Positions 24,801-39,730 are shown, numbered from the stretch's first letter. The stretch is DNA of 64,000 nt from Glandiceps talaboti (GCF_964340395.1 NC_135557.1:62001-126000); one strand, 5' to 3'. Made by a program: numbers and translations. Notes: generated from the sequence alone by a model not told the origin.

Positions 24801-27800
24801 AAAACCAGTCAACACCGGTTTAAAACCGGTCAAAACTGATCAAAACTGGTCAAAACCTGTCAAAACCGGTTCAAAACCAGTCAACACAGGTTTAAAACCG
24901 ATCAAAACTGATCAAAACTGGTCAAAACCTGTGCAAACCTGTCAAACCTATCCGAACCTGTCCAAAATAGGTGCAAACAACTCAAAACCCATCAAAACTG
25001 ATCAAAACCAGTCAACATCGGTTTAAAACCGATCAAAACTGATCAAAACTGGTCAACACCTGTGCAAACCTGTCAAACCGGTCCAAACCGGTCAAAAACC
25101 TATCCAAAACTGTCCAAAATAGGTGCAAACAACTCAAAACCCGTCAAAACCAGTCAAAACTTGTCCAAACCTGTCCAAACCTGTCCAAACCGGTCCAAAC
25201 CGGTCGAAAACCTATCGAAACTGGTCCAAAACCAGTGCAAACAAGTCAAAACTGATAAAAACCAGTCAACACCGGTTTAAAACCGGTCAAAACTGATCAA
25301 AACTGGTCAAAACCTGTCAAAACCGGTTCAAAACCAGTCAACACAGGTTTAAAACCGATCAAAACTGATCAAAACTGGTCAAAACCGGTTTAAAACCAGT
25401 GAAAACTGGTCAAAACCCGTGCAAACCTGTCAAACCGGTCAAAACCGGTCAAAAATAGGTGCAAACAACTCAAAACCCATCAAAACCGATCAAAACTTGT
25501 CAAAACCTGTCCAAACCTTTCCAAACCGGTCCAAACCGGTCGAAAACCAATCCAAACTGGTCTAAAACCAGTGCAAACAAGTCAAAACTGATCAAAACCA
25601 GTCAACATCGGTTTAAAACCGATCAAAACTGATCAAAACTGGTCAAAACCTGTTGCAAACCGGTTTAAAACCAGTGAAAACTGGTCAAAACCTGTGCAAA
25701 CAGGTCAAACATCTCCAAACCGGTCAAAAACCTATCCAAACCTGTCCAAAATAGGTGCAAACAACTCAAAACCCGTCAAAACCAGTCAAAACTTGTCCAA
25801 ACCTGTCCAAACCTGTCCAAACCGGTCCAAACCGGTCGAAAACCTATCGAAACTGGTCCAAAACCAGTGCAAACAAGTCAAAACTGATCAAAACCAGTCA
25901 ACACCGGTTTAAAACCGGTCAAAACTGATCAAAACTGGTCAAAACCTGTCAAAACCGGTTCAAAACCAGTCAAAATAGGTTTAAAACCGATCAAAACTGA
26001 TCAAAACTGGTCAAAACCGGTTTAAAACCAGTGAAAACTGGTCAAAACCCGTGCAAACCTGTCAAACCGGTCAAAACCGGTCAAAAATAGGTGCAAACAA
26101 CTCAAAACCCATCAAAACCGATCAAAACTTGTCAAAACCTGTCCAAACCTTTCCAAACCGGTCCAAACCGGTCGAAAACCAATCCAAACTGGTCTAAAAC
26201 CAGTGCAAACAAGTCAAAACTGATCAAAACCAGTCAACACCGGTTTAAAACCGGTCAAAACTGATCAAAACTGGTCAAAACCTGTCAAAACCGGTTCAAA
26301 ACCAGTCAACACAGGTTTAAAACCGATCAAAACTGATCAAAACTGGTCAAAACCTGTGCAAACCTGTCAAACCTATCCGAACCTGTCCAAAATAGGTGCA
26401 AACAACTCAAAACCCATCAAAACTGATCAAAACCAGTCAACATCGGTTTAAAACCGATCAAAACTGATCAAAACTGGTCAAAACCAGTTCAAAACCTGTC
26501 GCAAACCGGTTTAAAACCAGTAAAAACTGGTCAAAACCTGTGCAAACAGGTCAAACGTCTCCAAACCGGTCAAAAACCTATCCAAAACTGTCCAAAATAG
26601 GTGTAAACAACTCAAAACCCGTCAAAACCAGTCAAAACTTGTCCAAACCTGTCCAAACCTGTCCAAACCGGTCCAAACCGGTCGAAAACCTATCGAAACT
26701 GGTCCAAAACCAGTGCAAACAAGTCAAAACTGATCAAAACCAGTCAACACCGGTTTAAAACCGGTCAAAACTGATCAAAACTGGTCAAAACCTGTCAAAA
26801 CCGGTTCAAAACCAGTCAACACAGGTTTAAAACCGATCAAAACTGATCAAAACTGGTCAAAACCGGTTTAAAACCAGTGAAAACTGGTCAAAACCCGTGC
26901 AAACCTGTCAAACCGGTCAAAACCGGTCAAAAATAGGTGCAAACAACTCAAAACCCATCAAAACCGATCAAAACTTGTCAAAACCTGTCCAAACCTTTCA
27001 AACCGGTCCAAACCGGTCGAAAACCAATCCAAACTGGTCTAAAACCAGTGCAAACAAGTCAAAACTGATCAAAACCAGTCAACATCGGTTTAAAACCGAT
27101 CAAAACTGATCAAAACTGGTCAAAACCTGTTGCAAACCGGTTTAAAACCAGTGAAAACTGGTCAAAACCTGTGCAAACAGGTCAAACATCTCCAAACCGG
27201 TCAAAAACCTATCCAAACCTGTCCAAAATAGGTGCAAACAACTCAAAACCCGTCAAAACCAGTCAAAACTTGTCCAAACCTGTCCAAACCTGTCCAAACC
27301 GGTCCAAACCGGTCGAAAACCTATCGAAACTGGTCCAAAACCAGTGCAAACAAGTCAAAACTGATCAAAACCAGTCAACACCGGTTTAAAACCGGTCAAA
27401 ACTGATCAAAACTGGTCAAAACCTGTCAAAACCGGTTCAAAACCAGTCAAAATAGGTTTAAAACCGATCAAAACTGATCAAAACTGGTCAAAACCGGTTT
27501 AAAACCAGTGAAAACTGGTCAAAACCCGTGCAAACCTGTCAAACCGGTCAAAACCGGTCAAAAATAGGTGCAAACAACTCAAAACCCATCAAAACCGATC
27601 AAAACTTGTCAAAACCTGTCCAAACCTTTCCAAACCGGTCCAAACCGGTCGAAAACCTATCGAAACTGGTCCAAAACCAGTGCAAACAAGTCAAAACTGA
27701 TCAAAACCAGTCAACACCGGTTTAAAACCGGTCAAAACTGATCAAAACTGGTCAAAACCTGTCAAAACCGGTTCAAAACCAGTCAAAATAGGTTTTGAAA

Positions 27801-28225
27801 CCGATCAAAACTGATCAAAACTGGTCAAAACCGGTTTAAAACCAGTGAAAACTGGTCAAAACCCGTGCAAACCTGTCAAACCGGTCAAAACCGGTCAAAA
27901 ATAGGTGCAAACAACTCAAAACCCATCAAAACCGATCAAAACTTGTCAAAACCTGTCCAAACCTTTCCAAACCGGTCCAAACCGGTCGAAAACCAATCCA
28001 AACTGGACTAAAACCAGTGCAAACAAGTCAAAACTGATCAAAACCAGTCAACACCGGTTTAAAACCGGTCAAAACTGATCAAAACTGGTCAAAACCTGTC
28101 AAAACCGGTTCAAAACCAGTCAACACAGGTTTAAAACCGATCAAAACTGATCAAAACTGGTCAAAACCGGTTTAAAACCAGTGAAAACTGGTCAAAACCC
28201 GTGCAAACCTGTCAAACCGGTCAAA
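24801..28225 (+). repeat. 632/846/631-bp units and added 336-bp modules
   Basis: Module starts at 25,062, 25,694, 26,540 and 27,171 give spacings of 632, 846 and 631 bp. The 846-bp interval equals 510+336 and mirrors 1369-2215. At 25,062 the module opens unusually, with CAACACCTGTGCAAACC leading straight to the CCTATCCAAAACTG part. From 27,528 two 336-337-bp modules follow. No gene is seen. Confidence 0.82.
27528..28200 (+). repeat. 336/337-bp module, two tandem copies
   Basis: GTGCAAACCTGTCAAACCGG begins at 27,528, 27,865 and 28,201. The first interval is 1 bp longer because of an inserted base in AGGTTTTGAAACC near 27,792. This is a direct example of module-level expansion at the 33-monomer period. 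Confidence 0.82.
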
Positions 28226-29261
28226 ACCTGTCCAAAATAGGTGCAAACAACTCAAAACCCGTCAAAACCAGTCAAAACTTGTCCAAACCTGTCCAAACCT
28301 GTCCAAACCGGTCCAAACCGGTCGAAAACCTATCGAAACTATTCCAAAACCAGTGCAAACAAGTCAAAACTGATCAAAACCAGTCAACACCGGTTTAAAA
28401 CCGGTCAAAACTGATCAAAACTGGTCAAAACCTGTCAAAACCGGTTCAAAACCAGTCAACACAGGTTTAAAACCGATCAAAACTGATCAAAACTGGTCAA
28501 AACCTGTGCAAACCTGTCAAACCGGTCCAAACCAGTCAAAAATAGGTGCAAACAACTCAAAACCCGTCAAAACCGATTAAAACTTGTCAAAACATGTCCA
28601 AACCTTTCCAAACCGGTCCAAACCAGTAGAAAACCCATCCAAACTGGTCTAAAACCAGTGCAAACAAGTCAAAGCTGATCAAAACCAGTCAACACCGGTT
28701 TAAAACCGATCAAAACTGATCAAAACTGGTCAAAACCTGTCGCAAACCGGTTTAAAACCAGTAAAAACTGGTCAAAACCTGTGCAAACAGGTCAAACGTC
28801 TCCAAACCGGTCAAAAACCTATCCAAAACTGTCCAAAATAGGTGCAAACAACTCAAAACCGGTTCAAAACCAGTCAACACAGGTTTAAAACCGATCAAAA
28901 CTGGTCAAAATCTGTCGCAAACCGGTTTAAAACTAGTGAAAACTGGTCAACACGTGTGCAAACCTGTCAAACCGGTCCAAACCGGTCAAAAATAGGTGCA
29001 AACAACTCAAAACCCGTCAAAACAGAACAATACTAGTCAAAACATGTCCAAACCTTTCCAAACCGGTCCAAACCAGTCGAAAACCCATCCAAACTGGTCT
29101 GAAACCAGTGCAAACAAGTCAAAACAGATCAAAACCAGTCAACACCGGTTTAAAACCGATCAAAACTGATCAAAACTGGTCAAAACCTGTCGCAAACCGG
29201 TTTAAAACCAGGGAAAACTGGTCAAAACCTGTGCAAACAGGTCAAACATCTCCAAACCGGT
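28226..29261 (+). repeat. Lead-in to the large HOR array
   Basis: This stretch precedes the first A-run boundary used to define the large units, and it matches the corresponding end of each later unit (28,842 pairs with 34,206, 40,304 and 44,945). It carries a private CAACACGTGTGC near 28,950 and CCAGGGAAAAC near 29,211. It is also the downstream copy of 7020-8050. Confidence 0.8.
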
Positions 29262-32200
29262 AAAAAAAACCTATCCAAACCTGTCCAAAATAGGTGCAAA
29301 CAACTCAAAACCCGTCAAAACCAGTCAAAACTTGTCCAAACCTGTCCAAACCTGTCCAAACCGGTCCAAACCGGTCGAAAACCTATCGAAACTGGTCCAA
29401 AACCAGTGCAAACAAGTCAAACCGGTCAAAACCGGTCAAAAATAGGTGCAAACAACTCAAAACCCATCAAAACCGATCAAAACTTGTCAAAACCTGTCCA
29501 AACCTTTCCAAACCGGTCCAAACCGGTCGAAAACCAATCCAAACTGGTCTAAAACCAGTACAAACAAGTCAAAACTGATCAAAACCAGTCAACATCGGTT
29601 TAAAACCGATCAAAACTTATCAAAACTGGTCAAAACCTGTCGCAAACCGGTTTAAAACCAGTGAAAACTGGTCAAAACCTGTGCAAACAGGTCAAACATC
29701 TCCAAACCGGTCAAAAACCTATCCAAACCTATCCAAAATAGGTGCAAACAACTCAAAACCCGTCAAAACCAGTCAAAACTTGTCCAAACCTGTCCAAACC
29801 TGTCCAAACCGGTCCAAACCGGTCGAAAACCTATCGAAACTGGTCCAAAACCAGTGCAAACAAGTCAAAACTGATCAAAACCAGTCAACACCGGTTTAAA
29901 ACCGGTCAAAACTGATCAAAACTGGTCAAAACCTGTCAAAACCGGTTCAAAACCAGTCAACACAGGTTTAAAACCGATCAAAACTGATCAAAACTGGTCA
30001 AAACCGGTTTAAAACCAGTGAAAACTGGTCAAAACCCGTGCAAACCTGTCAAACCGGTCAAAACCGGTCAAAAATAGGTGCAAACAACTCAAAACCCATC
30101 AAAACCGATCAAAACTTGTCCAAACCTGTCCAAACCTTTCCAAACCGGTCCAAACCGGTCGAAAACCAATCCAAACTGGTCTAAAACCAGTGCAAACAAG
30201 TCAAAACTGATCAAAACCAGACAACATCGGTTTAAAACCGATCAAAACTGATCAAAACTGGTCAAAACCTGTCGCAAACCGGTTTAAAACCAGTGAAAAC
30301 TGGTCAAAACCTGTGCAAACAGGTCAAACATCTCCAAACCGGTCAAAAACCTATCCAAACCTGTCCAAAATAGGTGCAAACAACTCAAAACCCGTCAAAA
30401 CTTGTCCAAACCTGTCCAAACCTGTCTAAACCGGTCGAAACCGGTCGAAAACCTATCGAAACTGGTCCAAAACCAGTGCAAACAAGTCAAAACTGATCAA
30501 AACCAGTAAACACCGCTTTAAAACCGGTCAAAACTGATCAAAACTGGTCAAAACCTGTCAAAACCGGTTCAAAACCAGTCAACACAGGTTTAAAACCGAT
30601 CAAAACTGATCAAAACTGGTCAAAACCGGTTTAAAACCAGTGAAAACTGGTCAAAACCCGTGCAAACCTGTCAAACCGGTCAAAACCTGTCCAAAATAGG
30701 TGCAAACAACTCAAAACCCGTCAAAACCAGTCAAAACTTGTCCAAACCTGTCCAAACCTGTCCAAACCGGTCCAAACCGGTCGAAAACCTATCGAAACTG
30801 GTCCAAAAAATAGTGCAAACAAGTCAAAACTGATCAAAACCAGTCAACACCGGTTTAAAACCGGACAAAACTGATCAAAACTGGTCAAAACCTTTCAAAA
30901 CCGGTTCAAAACCAGTCAACACAGGTTTAAAACCGATCAAAACTGATCAAAACTGGTCAAAACCTGTGCAAACCTGTCAAACCTATCCGAACCTGTCCAA
31001 AATAGGTGCAAACAACTCAAAACCCATCAAAACTGATCAAAACCAGTCAACATCGGTTTAAAACCGATCAAAACTGATCAAAACTGGTCAAAACCAGTTC
31101 AAAACCTGTCGCAAACTGGTTTAAAACCAGTAAAAACTGGTCAAAACCTGTGCAAACAGGTCAAACGTCTCCAAACCGGTCAAAAACCTATCCAAAACTG
31201 TCCAAAATAGGTGCAAACAACTCAAAACCCGTCAAAACCAGTCAAAACTTGTCCAAACCTGTCCAAACCTGTCCAAACCGGTCCAAACCGGTCGAAAACC
31301 TATCGAAACTGGTCCAAAACCAGTGCAAACAAGTCAAAACTGATCAAAACCAGTCAACACCGGTTTAAAACCGGTCAAAACTGATCAAAACTGGTCAAAA
31401 CCTGTCAAAACCGGTTCAAAACCAGTCAACACAGGTTTAAAACCGATCAAAACTGATCAAAACTGGTCAAAACCGGTTTAAAACCAGTGAAAACTGGTCA
31501 AAACCCGTGCAAACCTGTCAAACCGGTCAAAACCGGTCAAAAATAGGTGCAAACAACTCAAAACCCATCAAAACCGATCAAAACTTGTCAAAACCTGTCC
31601 AAACCTTTCAAACCGGTCCAAACCGGTCGAAAACCAATCCAAACTGGTCTAAAACCAGTGCAAACAAGTCAAAACTGATCAAAACCAGTCAACATCGGTT
31701 TAAAACCGATCAAAACTGATCAAAACTGGTCAAAACCTGTTGCAAACCGGTTTAAAACCAGTCAAAACTGGTCAAAACCTGTGCAAACAGGTCAAACATC
31801 TCCAAACCGGTCAAAAACCTATCCAAACCTGTCCAAAATAGGTGCAAACAACTCAAAACCCGTCAAAACCAGTCAAAACTTGTCCAAACCTGTCCAAACC
31901 TGTCCAAACCGGTCGAAAACCTATCGAAACTGGTCCAAAACCAGTGCAAACAAGTCAAAACTGATCAAAACCAGTCAACACCGGTTTAAAACCGGTCAAA
32001 ACTGATCAAAACTGGTCAAAACCTGTCAAAACCGGTTCAAAACCAGTCAAAATAGGTTTAAAACCGATCAAAACTGGTCAAAACCGGTTTAAAACCAGTG
32101 AAAACTGGTCAAAACCCGTGCAAACCTGTCAAACAGGTCAAAACCGGTCAAAAATAGGTGCAAACAACTCAAAACCCATCAAAACCGATCAAAACTTGTC

Positions 32201-34625
32201 AAAACCTGTCCAAACCTTTCCAAACCGGTCCAAACCGGTCGAAAACCAATCCAAACTGGTCTAAAACCAGTGCAAACAAGTCAAAACTGATCAAAACCAG
32301 TCAACACCGGTTTAAAACCGGTCAAAACTGATCATAACTGGTCAAAACCTGTCAAAACCGGTTCAAAACCAGTCAACACAGGTTTAAAACCGATCAAAAC
32401 TGATCAAAACTGGTCAAAACTTGTGAAAACCTGTCAAACCTATCCGAACCTGTCCAAAATAGGTGCAAACAACTCAAAACCCATCAAAACTGATCAAAAC
32501 CAGTCAACATCGGTTTAAAACCGATCAAAACTGATCAAAACTGGTCAAAACCAGTTCAAAACCTGTCGCAAACCGGTTTAAAACCAGTAAAAACTGGTCA
32601 AAACCTGTGCAAACAGGTCAAACGTCTCCAAACCGGTCAAAAACCTATCCAAAACTGTCCAAAATAGGTGCAAACAACTCAAAACCCGTCAAAACCAGTC
32701 AAAACTTGTCCAAACGTGTCCAAACCTGTCCAAACCGGTCCAAACCGGTCGAAAACCTATCGAAACTGGTCCAAAACCAGTGCAAACAAGTCAAAACTGA
32801 TCAAAACCAGTCAACACCGGTTTAAAACCGGTCAAAACTGATCAAAACTGGTCAAAACCTGTCAAAACCGGTTCAAAACCAGTCAACACAGGTTTAAAAC
32901 CGATCAAAACTGATCAAAACTGGTCAAAACCGGTTTAAAACCAGTGAAAACTGGTCAAAACCCGTGCAAACCTGTCAAACCGGTCAAAACCGGTCAAAAA
33001 TAGGTGCAAACAACTCAAAACCCATCAAAACCGATCAAAACTTGTCAAAACCTGTCCAAACCTTTCAAACCGGTCCAAACCGGTCGAAAACCAATCCAAA
33101 CTGGTCTAAAACCAGTGCAAACAAGTCAAAACTGATCAAAACCAGTCAACATCGGTTTAAAACCGATCAAAACTGATCAAAACTGGTCAAAACCTGTCGC
33201 AAACCGGTTTAAAACCAGTGAAAACTGGTCAAAACCTGTGCAAACAGGTCAAACATCTCCAAACCGGTCAAAAACCTATCCAAACCTGTCCAAAATAGGT
33301 GCAAACAACTCAAAACCCGTCAAAACCAGTCAAAACTTGTCCAAACCTGTCCAAACCTGTCCAAACCGGTCCAAACCGGTCGAAAACCTATCGAAACTGG
33401 TCCAAAACCAGTGCAAACAAGTCAAAACTGATCAAAACCAGTCAACACCGGTTTAAAACCGGTCAAAACTGATCAAAACTGGTCAAAACCTGTCAAAACC
33501 GGTTCAAAACCAGTCAACACAGGTTTAAAACCGATCAAAACTGATCAAAAATGGTCAAAACCTGTGCAAACCTGTCAAACCTATCCGAACCTGTCCAAAA
33601 TAGGTGCAAACAACTCAAAACCCGTCAAAACCAGTCAAAACTTGTCCAAACCTGTCCAAACCTGTCCAAACCGGTCCAAACCGGTCGAAAACCTATCGAA
33701 ACTGGTCCAAAAAATAGTGCAAACAAGTCAAAACTGATCAAAACCAGTCAACACCGGTTTAAAACCGGACAAAACTGATCAAAACTGGTCAAAACCTTTC
33801 AAAACCGGTTCAAAACCAGTCAACACAGGTTTAAAACCGATCAAAACTGATCAAAACTGGTCAAAACCTGTGCAAACCTGTCAAACCGGTCCAAACCAGT
33901 CAAAAATAGGTGCAAACAACTCAAAACCCGTCAAAACCGATTAAAACTTGTCAAAACATGTCCAAACCTTTCCAAACCGGTCCAAACCAGTAGAAAACCC
34001 ATCCAAACTGGTCTAAAACCAGTGCAAACAAGTCAAAACTGATCAAAACCAGTCAACACCGGTTTAAAACCGATCAAAACTGATCAAAACTGGTCAAAAC
34101 CTGTCGCAAACCGGTTTAAAACCAGTAAAAACTGGTCAAAACCTGTGCGAACAGGTCAAACGTCTCCAAACCGGTCAAAAACCTATCCAAAACTGTCCAA
34201 AATAGGTGCAAACAACTCAAAACCGGTTCAAAACCAGTCAACACAGGTTTAAAACCGATCAAAACTGGTCAAAATCTGTCGCAAACCGGTTTAAAACTAG
34301 TGAAAACTGGTCAACACCTGTGCAAACCTGTCAAACCGGTCCAAACCGGTCAAAAATAGGTGCAAACAACTCAAAACCCGTCAAAACCGAACTATACTAG
34401 TCAAAACATGTCCAAACCTTTCCAAACCGGTCCAAACCAGTCGAAAACCCATCCAAACTGGTCTGAAACCAGTGCAAACAAGTCAAAACAGATCAAAACC
34501 AGTCAACACCGGTTTAAAACCGATCAAAACTGATCAAAACTGGTCAAAACCTGTCGCAAACCGGTTTAAAACCAGTGAAAACTGGTCAAAACCTGTGCAA
34601 ACAGGTCAAACATCTCCAAACCGGT
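29262..34625 (+). repeat. Large HOR unit 1 (5,364 bp)
   Basis: Defined from the A8 run at 29,262 to the next A-run at 34,626. Landmarks 29,294, 29,446, 29,681, 31,150, 31,507, 31,781, 32,607 and 33,238 recur about 5,365 bp later. The unit contains an internal 1,457-bp tandem pair (31,150/32,607). It lacks the 732-bp duplication and the extra A of units 2 and 3. By parsimony it resembles the older state, although direction cannot be proved from one array. Confidence 0.88.
30800..33511 (+). repeat. 1,457-bp tandem pair inside large unit 1
   Basis: Module starts 31,150 and 31,507 pair with 32,607 and 32,964. The two halves differ at markers. The first has CCTGTGCAAACC, GCAAACTGGTTT near 31,114 and TCCAAACCTG. 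The second has CTTGTGAAAACC near 32,421, GCAAACCGGTTT and TCCAAACGTG near 32,712. These markers make later exchange events readable. Confidence 0.82.
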
Positions 34626-36164
34626 AAAAAAAAACCTATCCAAACCTGTCCAAAATAGGTGCAAACAACTCAAAACCCGTCAAAACCAGTCAAAACTTGT
34701 CCAAACCTGTCCAAACCTGTCCAAACCGGTCCAAACCGGTCGAAAACCTATCGAAACTGGTCCAAAACCAGTGCAAACAAGTCAAACCGGTCAAAACCGG
34801 TCAAAAATAGGTGCAAACAACTCAAAACCCATCAAAACCGATCAAAACTTGTCAAAACCTGTCCAAACCTTTCCAAACCGGTCCAAACCGGTCGAAAACC
34901 AATCCAAACTGGTCTAAAACCAGTACAAACAAGTCAAAACTGATCAAAACCAGTCAACATCGGTTTAAAACCGATCAAAACTTATCAAAACTGGTCAAAA
35001 CCTGTCGCAAACCGGTTTAAAACCAGTGAAAACTGGTCAAAACCTGTGCAAACAGGTCAAACATCTCCAAACCGGTCAAAAACCTATCCAAACCTATCCA
35101 AAATAGGTGCAAACAACTCAAAACCCGTCAAAACCAGTCAAAACTTGTCCAAACCTGTCCAAACCTGTCCAAACCGGTCCAAACCGGTCGAAAACCTATC
35201 GAAACTGGTCCAAAACCAGTGCAAACAAGTCAAAACTGATCAAAACCAGTCAACACCGGTTTAAAACCGGTCAAAACTGATCAAAACTGGTCAAAACCTG
35301 TCAAAACCGGTTCAAAACCAGTCAACACAGGTTTAAAACCGATCAAAACTGATCAAAACTGGTCAAAACCGGTTTAAAACCAGTGAAAACTGGTCAAAAC
35401 CCGTGCAAACCTGTCAAACCGGTCAAAACCGGTCAAAAATAGGTGCAAACAACTCAAAACCCATCAAAACCGATCAAAACTTGTCCAAACCTGTCCAAAC
35501 CTTTCCAAACCGGTCCAAACCGGTCGAAAACCAATCCAAACTGGTCTAAAACCAGTGCAAACAAGTCAAAACTGATCAAAACCAGACAACATCGGTTTAA
35601 AACCGATCAAAACTGATCAAAACTGGTCAAAACCTGTCGCAAACCGGTTTAAAACCAGTGAAAACTGGTCAAAACCTGTGCAAACAGGTCAAACATCTCC
35701 AAACCGGTCAAAAACCTATCCAAACCTGTCCAAAATAGGTGCAAACAACTCAAAACCCGTCAAAACTTGTCCAAACCTGTCCAAACCTGTCCAAACCGGT
35801 CGAAACCGGTCGAAAACCTATCGAAACTGGTCCAAAACCAGTGCAAACAAGTCAAAACTGATCAAAACCAGTAAACACCGCTTTAAAACCGGTCAAAACT
35901 GATCAAAACTGGTCAAAACCTGTCAAAACCGGTTCAAAACCAGTCAACACAGGTTTAAAACCGATCAAAACTGATCAAAACTGGTCAAAACCGGTTTAAA
36001 ACCAGTGAAAACTGGTCAAAACCCGTGCAAACCTGTCAAACCGGTCAAAACCTGTCCAAAATAGGTGCAAACAACTCAAAACCCGTCAAAACCAGTCAAA
36101 ACTTGTCCAAACCTGTCCAAACCTGTCCAAACCGGTCCAAACCGGTCGAAAACCTATCGAAACT

Positions 36165-38877
36165 GGTCCAAAAAATAGTGCAAACAAGTCAAAACTGATC
36201 AAAACCAGTCAACACCGGTTTAAAACCGGACAAAACTGATCAAAACTGGTCAAAACCTTTCAAAACCGGTTCAAAACCAGTCAACACAGGTTTAAAACCG
36301 ATCAAAACTGATCAAAACTGGTCAAAACCTGTGCAAACCTGTCAAACCTATCCGAACCTGTCCAAAATAGGTGCAAACAACTCAAAACCCATCAAAACTG
36401 ATCAAAACCAGTCAACATCGGTTTAAAACCGATCAAAACTGATCAAAACTGGTCAAAACCAGTTCAAAACCTGTCGCAAACTGGTTTAAAACCAGTAAAA
36501 ACTGGTCAAAACCTGTGCAAACAGGTCAAACGTCTCCAAACCGGTCAAAAACCTATCCAAAACTGTCCAAAATAGGTGCAAACAACTCAAAACCCGTCAA
36601 AACCAGTCAAAACTTGTCCAAACCTGTCCAAACCTGTCCAAACCGGTCCAAACCGGTCGAAAACCTATCGAAACTGGTCCAAAACCAGTGCAAACAAGTC
36701 AAAACTGATCAAAACCAGTCAACACCGGTTTAAAACCGGTCAAAACTGATCAAAACTGGTCAAAACCTGTCAAAACCGGTTCAAAACCAGTCAACACAGG
36801 TTTAAAACCGATCAAAACTGATCAAAACTGGTCAAAACCGGTTTAAAACCAGTGAAAACTGGTCAAAACCCGTGCAAACCTGTCAAACCGGTCAAAACCG
36901 GTCAAAAATAGGTGCAAACAACTCAAAACCCATCAAAACCGATCAAAACTTGTCAAAACCTGTCCAAACCTTTCAAACCGGTCCAAACCGGTCGAAAACC
37001 AATCCAAACTGGTCTAAAACCAGTGCAAACAAGTCAAAACTGATCAAAACCAGTCAACATCGGTTTAAAACCGATCAAAACTGATCAAAACTGGTCAAAA
37101 CCTGTTGCAAACCGGTTTAAAACCAGTCAAAACTGGTCAAAACCTGTGCAAACAGGTCAAACATCTCCAAACCGGTCAAAAACCTATCCAAACCTGTCCA
37201 AAATAGGTGCAAACAACTCAAAACCCGTCAAAACCAGTCAAAACTTGTCCAAACCTGTCCAAACCTGTCCAAACCGGTCGAAAACCTATCGAAACTGGTC
37301 CAAAACCAGTGCAAACAAGTCAAAACTGATCAAAACCAGTCAACACCGGTTTAAAACCGGTCAAAACTGATCAAAACTGGTCAAAACCTGTCAAAACCGG
37401 TTCAAAACCAGTCAAAATAGGTTTAAAACCGATCAAAACTGGTCAAAACCGGTTTAAAACCAGTGAAAACTGGTCAAAACCCGTGCAAACCTGTCAAACC
37501 GGTCAAAACCGGTCAAAAATAGGTGCAAACAACTCAAAACCCATCAAAACCGATCAAAACTTGTCAAAACCTGTCCAAACCTTTCCAAACCGGTCCAAAC
37601 CGGTCGAAAACCAATCCAAACTGGTCTAAAACCAGTGCAAACAAGTCAAAACTGATCAAAACCAGTCAACACCGGTTTAAAACCGGTCAAAACTGATCAT
37701 AACTGGTCAAAACCTGTCAAAACCGGTTCAAAACCAGTCAACACAGGTTTAAAACCGATCAAAACTGATCAAAACTGGTCAAAACTTGTGAAAACCTGTC
37801 AAACCTATCCGAACCTGTCCAAAATAGGTGCAAACAACTCAAAACCCATCAAAACTGATCAAAACCAGTCAACATCGGTTTAAAACCGATCAAAACTGAT
37901 CAAAACTGGTCAAAACCAGTTCAAAACCTGTCGCAAACCGGTTTAAAACCAGTAAAAACTGGTCAAAACCTGTGCAAACAGGTCAAACGTCTCCAAACCG
38001 GTCAAAAACCTATCCAAAACTGTCCAAAATAGGTGCAAACAACTCAAAACCCGTCAAAACCAGTCAAAACTTGTCCAAACGTGTCCAAACCTGTCCAAAC
38101 CGGTCCAAACCGGTCGAAAACCTATCGAAACTGGTCCAAAACCAGTGCAAACAAGTCAAAACTGATCAAAACCAGTCAACACCGGTTTAAAACCGGTCAA
38201 AACTGATCAAAACTGGTCAAAACCTGTCAAAACCGGTTCAAAACCAGTCAACACAGGTTTAAAACCGATCAAAACTGATCAAAACTGGTCAAAACCGGTT
38301 TAAAACCAGTGAAAACTGGTCAAAACCCGTGCAAACCTGTCAAACCGGTCAAAACCGGTCAAAAAATAGGTGCAAACAACTCAAAACCCATCAAAACCGA
38401 TCAAAACTTGTCAAAACCTGTCCAAACCTTTCAAACCGGTCCAAACCGGTCGAAAACCAATCCAAACTGGTCTAAAACCAGTGCAAACAAGTCAAAACTG
38501 ATCAAAACCAGTCAACATCGGTTTAAAACCGATCAAAACTGATCAAAACTGGTCAAAACCTGTCGCAAACCGGTTTAAAACCAGTGAAAACTGGTCAAAA
38601 CCTGTGCAAACAGGTCAAACATCTCCAAACCGGTCAAAAACCTATCCAAACCTGTCCAAAATAGGTGCAAACAACTCAAAACCCGTCAAAACCAGTCAAA
38701 ACTTGTCCAAACCTGTCCAAACCTGTCCAAACCGGTCCAAACCGGTCGAAAACCTATCGAAACTGGTCCAAAACCAGTGCAAACAAGTCAAAACTGATCA
38801 AAACCAGTCAACACCGGTTTAAAACCGGTCAAAACTGATCAAAACTGGTCAAAACCTGTCAAAACCGGTTCAAAACC
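36165..38877 (+). repeat. 1,457-bp tandem pair inside large unit 2
   Basis: Module starts 36,515 and 36,872 pair with 37,972 and about 38,329. The first half carries GCAAACTGGTTT near 36,478 and the second TCCAAACGTG near 38,077, exactly as in unit 1. Shared GATCATAACTGG (near 32,332 and 37,697) shows the pair existed before units 1 and 2 separated. Confidence 0.82.
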
Positions 38878-39730
38878 AGTCAACACAGGTTTAAAACCGA
38901 TCAAAACTGATCAAAAATGGTCAAAACCTGTGGAAACCTGTCAAACCTATCCGAACCTGTCCAAAATAGGTGCAAACAACTCAAAACCCGTCAAAACCGA
39001 TCAAAACTGATCAAAACTGGTCAAAACCGGTTTAAAACCAGTGAAAACTGGTCAAAACCCGTGCAAACCTGTCAAACCGGTCAAAACCGGTCAAAAAATA
39101 GGTGCAAACAACTCAAAACCCATCAAAACCGATCAAAACTTGTCAAAACCTGTCCAAACCTTTCAAACCGGTCCAAACCGGTCGAAAACCAATCCAAACT
39201 GGTCTAAAACCAGTGCAAACAAGTCAAAACTGATCAAAACCAGTCAACATCGGTTTAAAACCGATCAAAACTGATCAAAACTGGTCAAAACCTGTCGCAA
39301 ACCGGTTTAAAACCAGTGAAAACTGGTCAAAACCTGTGCAAACAGGTCAAACATCTCCAAACCGGTCAAAAACCTATCCAAACCTGTCCAAAATAGGTGC
39401 AAACAACTCAAAACCCGTCAAAACCAGTCAAAACTTGTCCAAACCTGTCCAAACCTGTCCAAACCGGTCCAAACCGGTCGAAAACCTATCGAAACTGGTC
39501 CAAAACCAGTGCAAACAAGTCAAAACTGATCAAAACCAGTCAACACCGGTTTAAAACCGGTCAAAACTGATCAAAACTGGTCAAAACCTGTCAAAACCGG
39601 TTCAAAACCAGTCAACACAGGTTTAAAACCGATCAAAACTGATCAAAAATGGTCAAAACCTGTGGAAACCTGTCAAACCTATCCGAACCTGTCCAAAATA
39701 GGTGCAAAAAACTCAAAACCCGTCAAAACC
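38266..39730 (+). repeat. 732-bp tandem duplication in large unit 2
   Basis: Landmarks 38,604 and 38,917 recur at 39,336 and 39,649. The junction near 38,999 joins AACCCGTCAAAACCGATC to the ACTGATCAAAACTGG of the second copy. The second copy alone has GCAAAAAACTC near 39,705. The duplication is absent from unit 1 and present in unit 3. Confidence 0.85.
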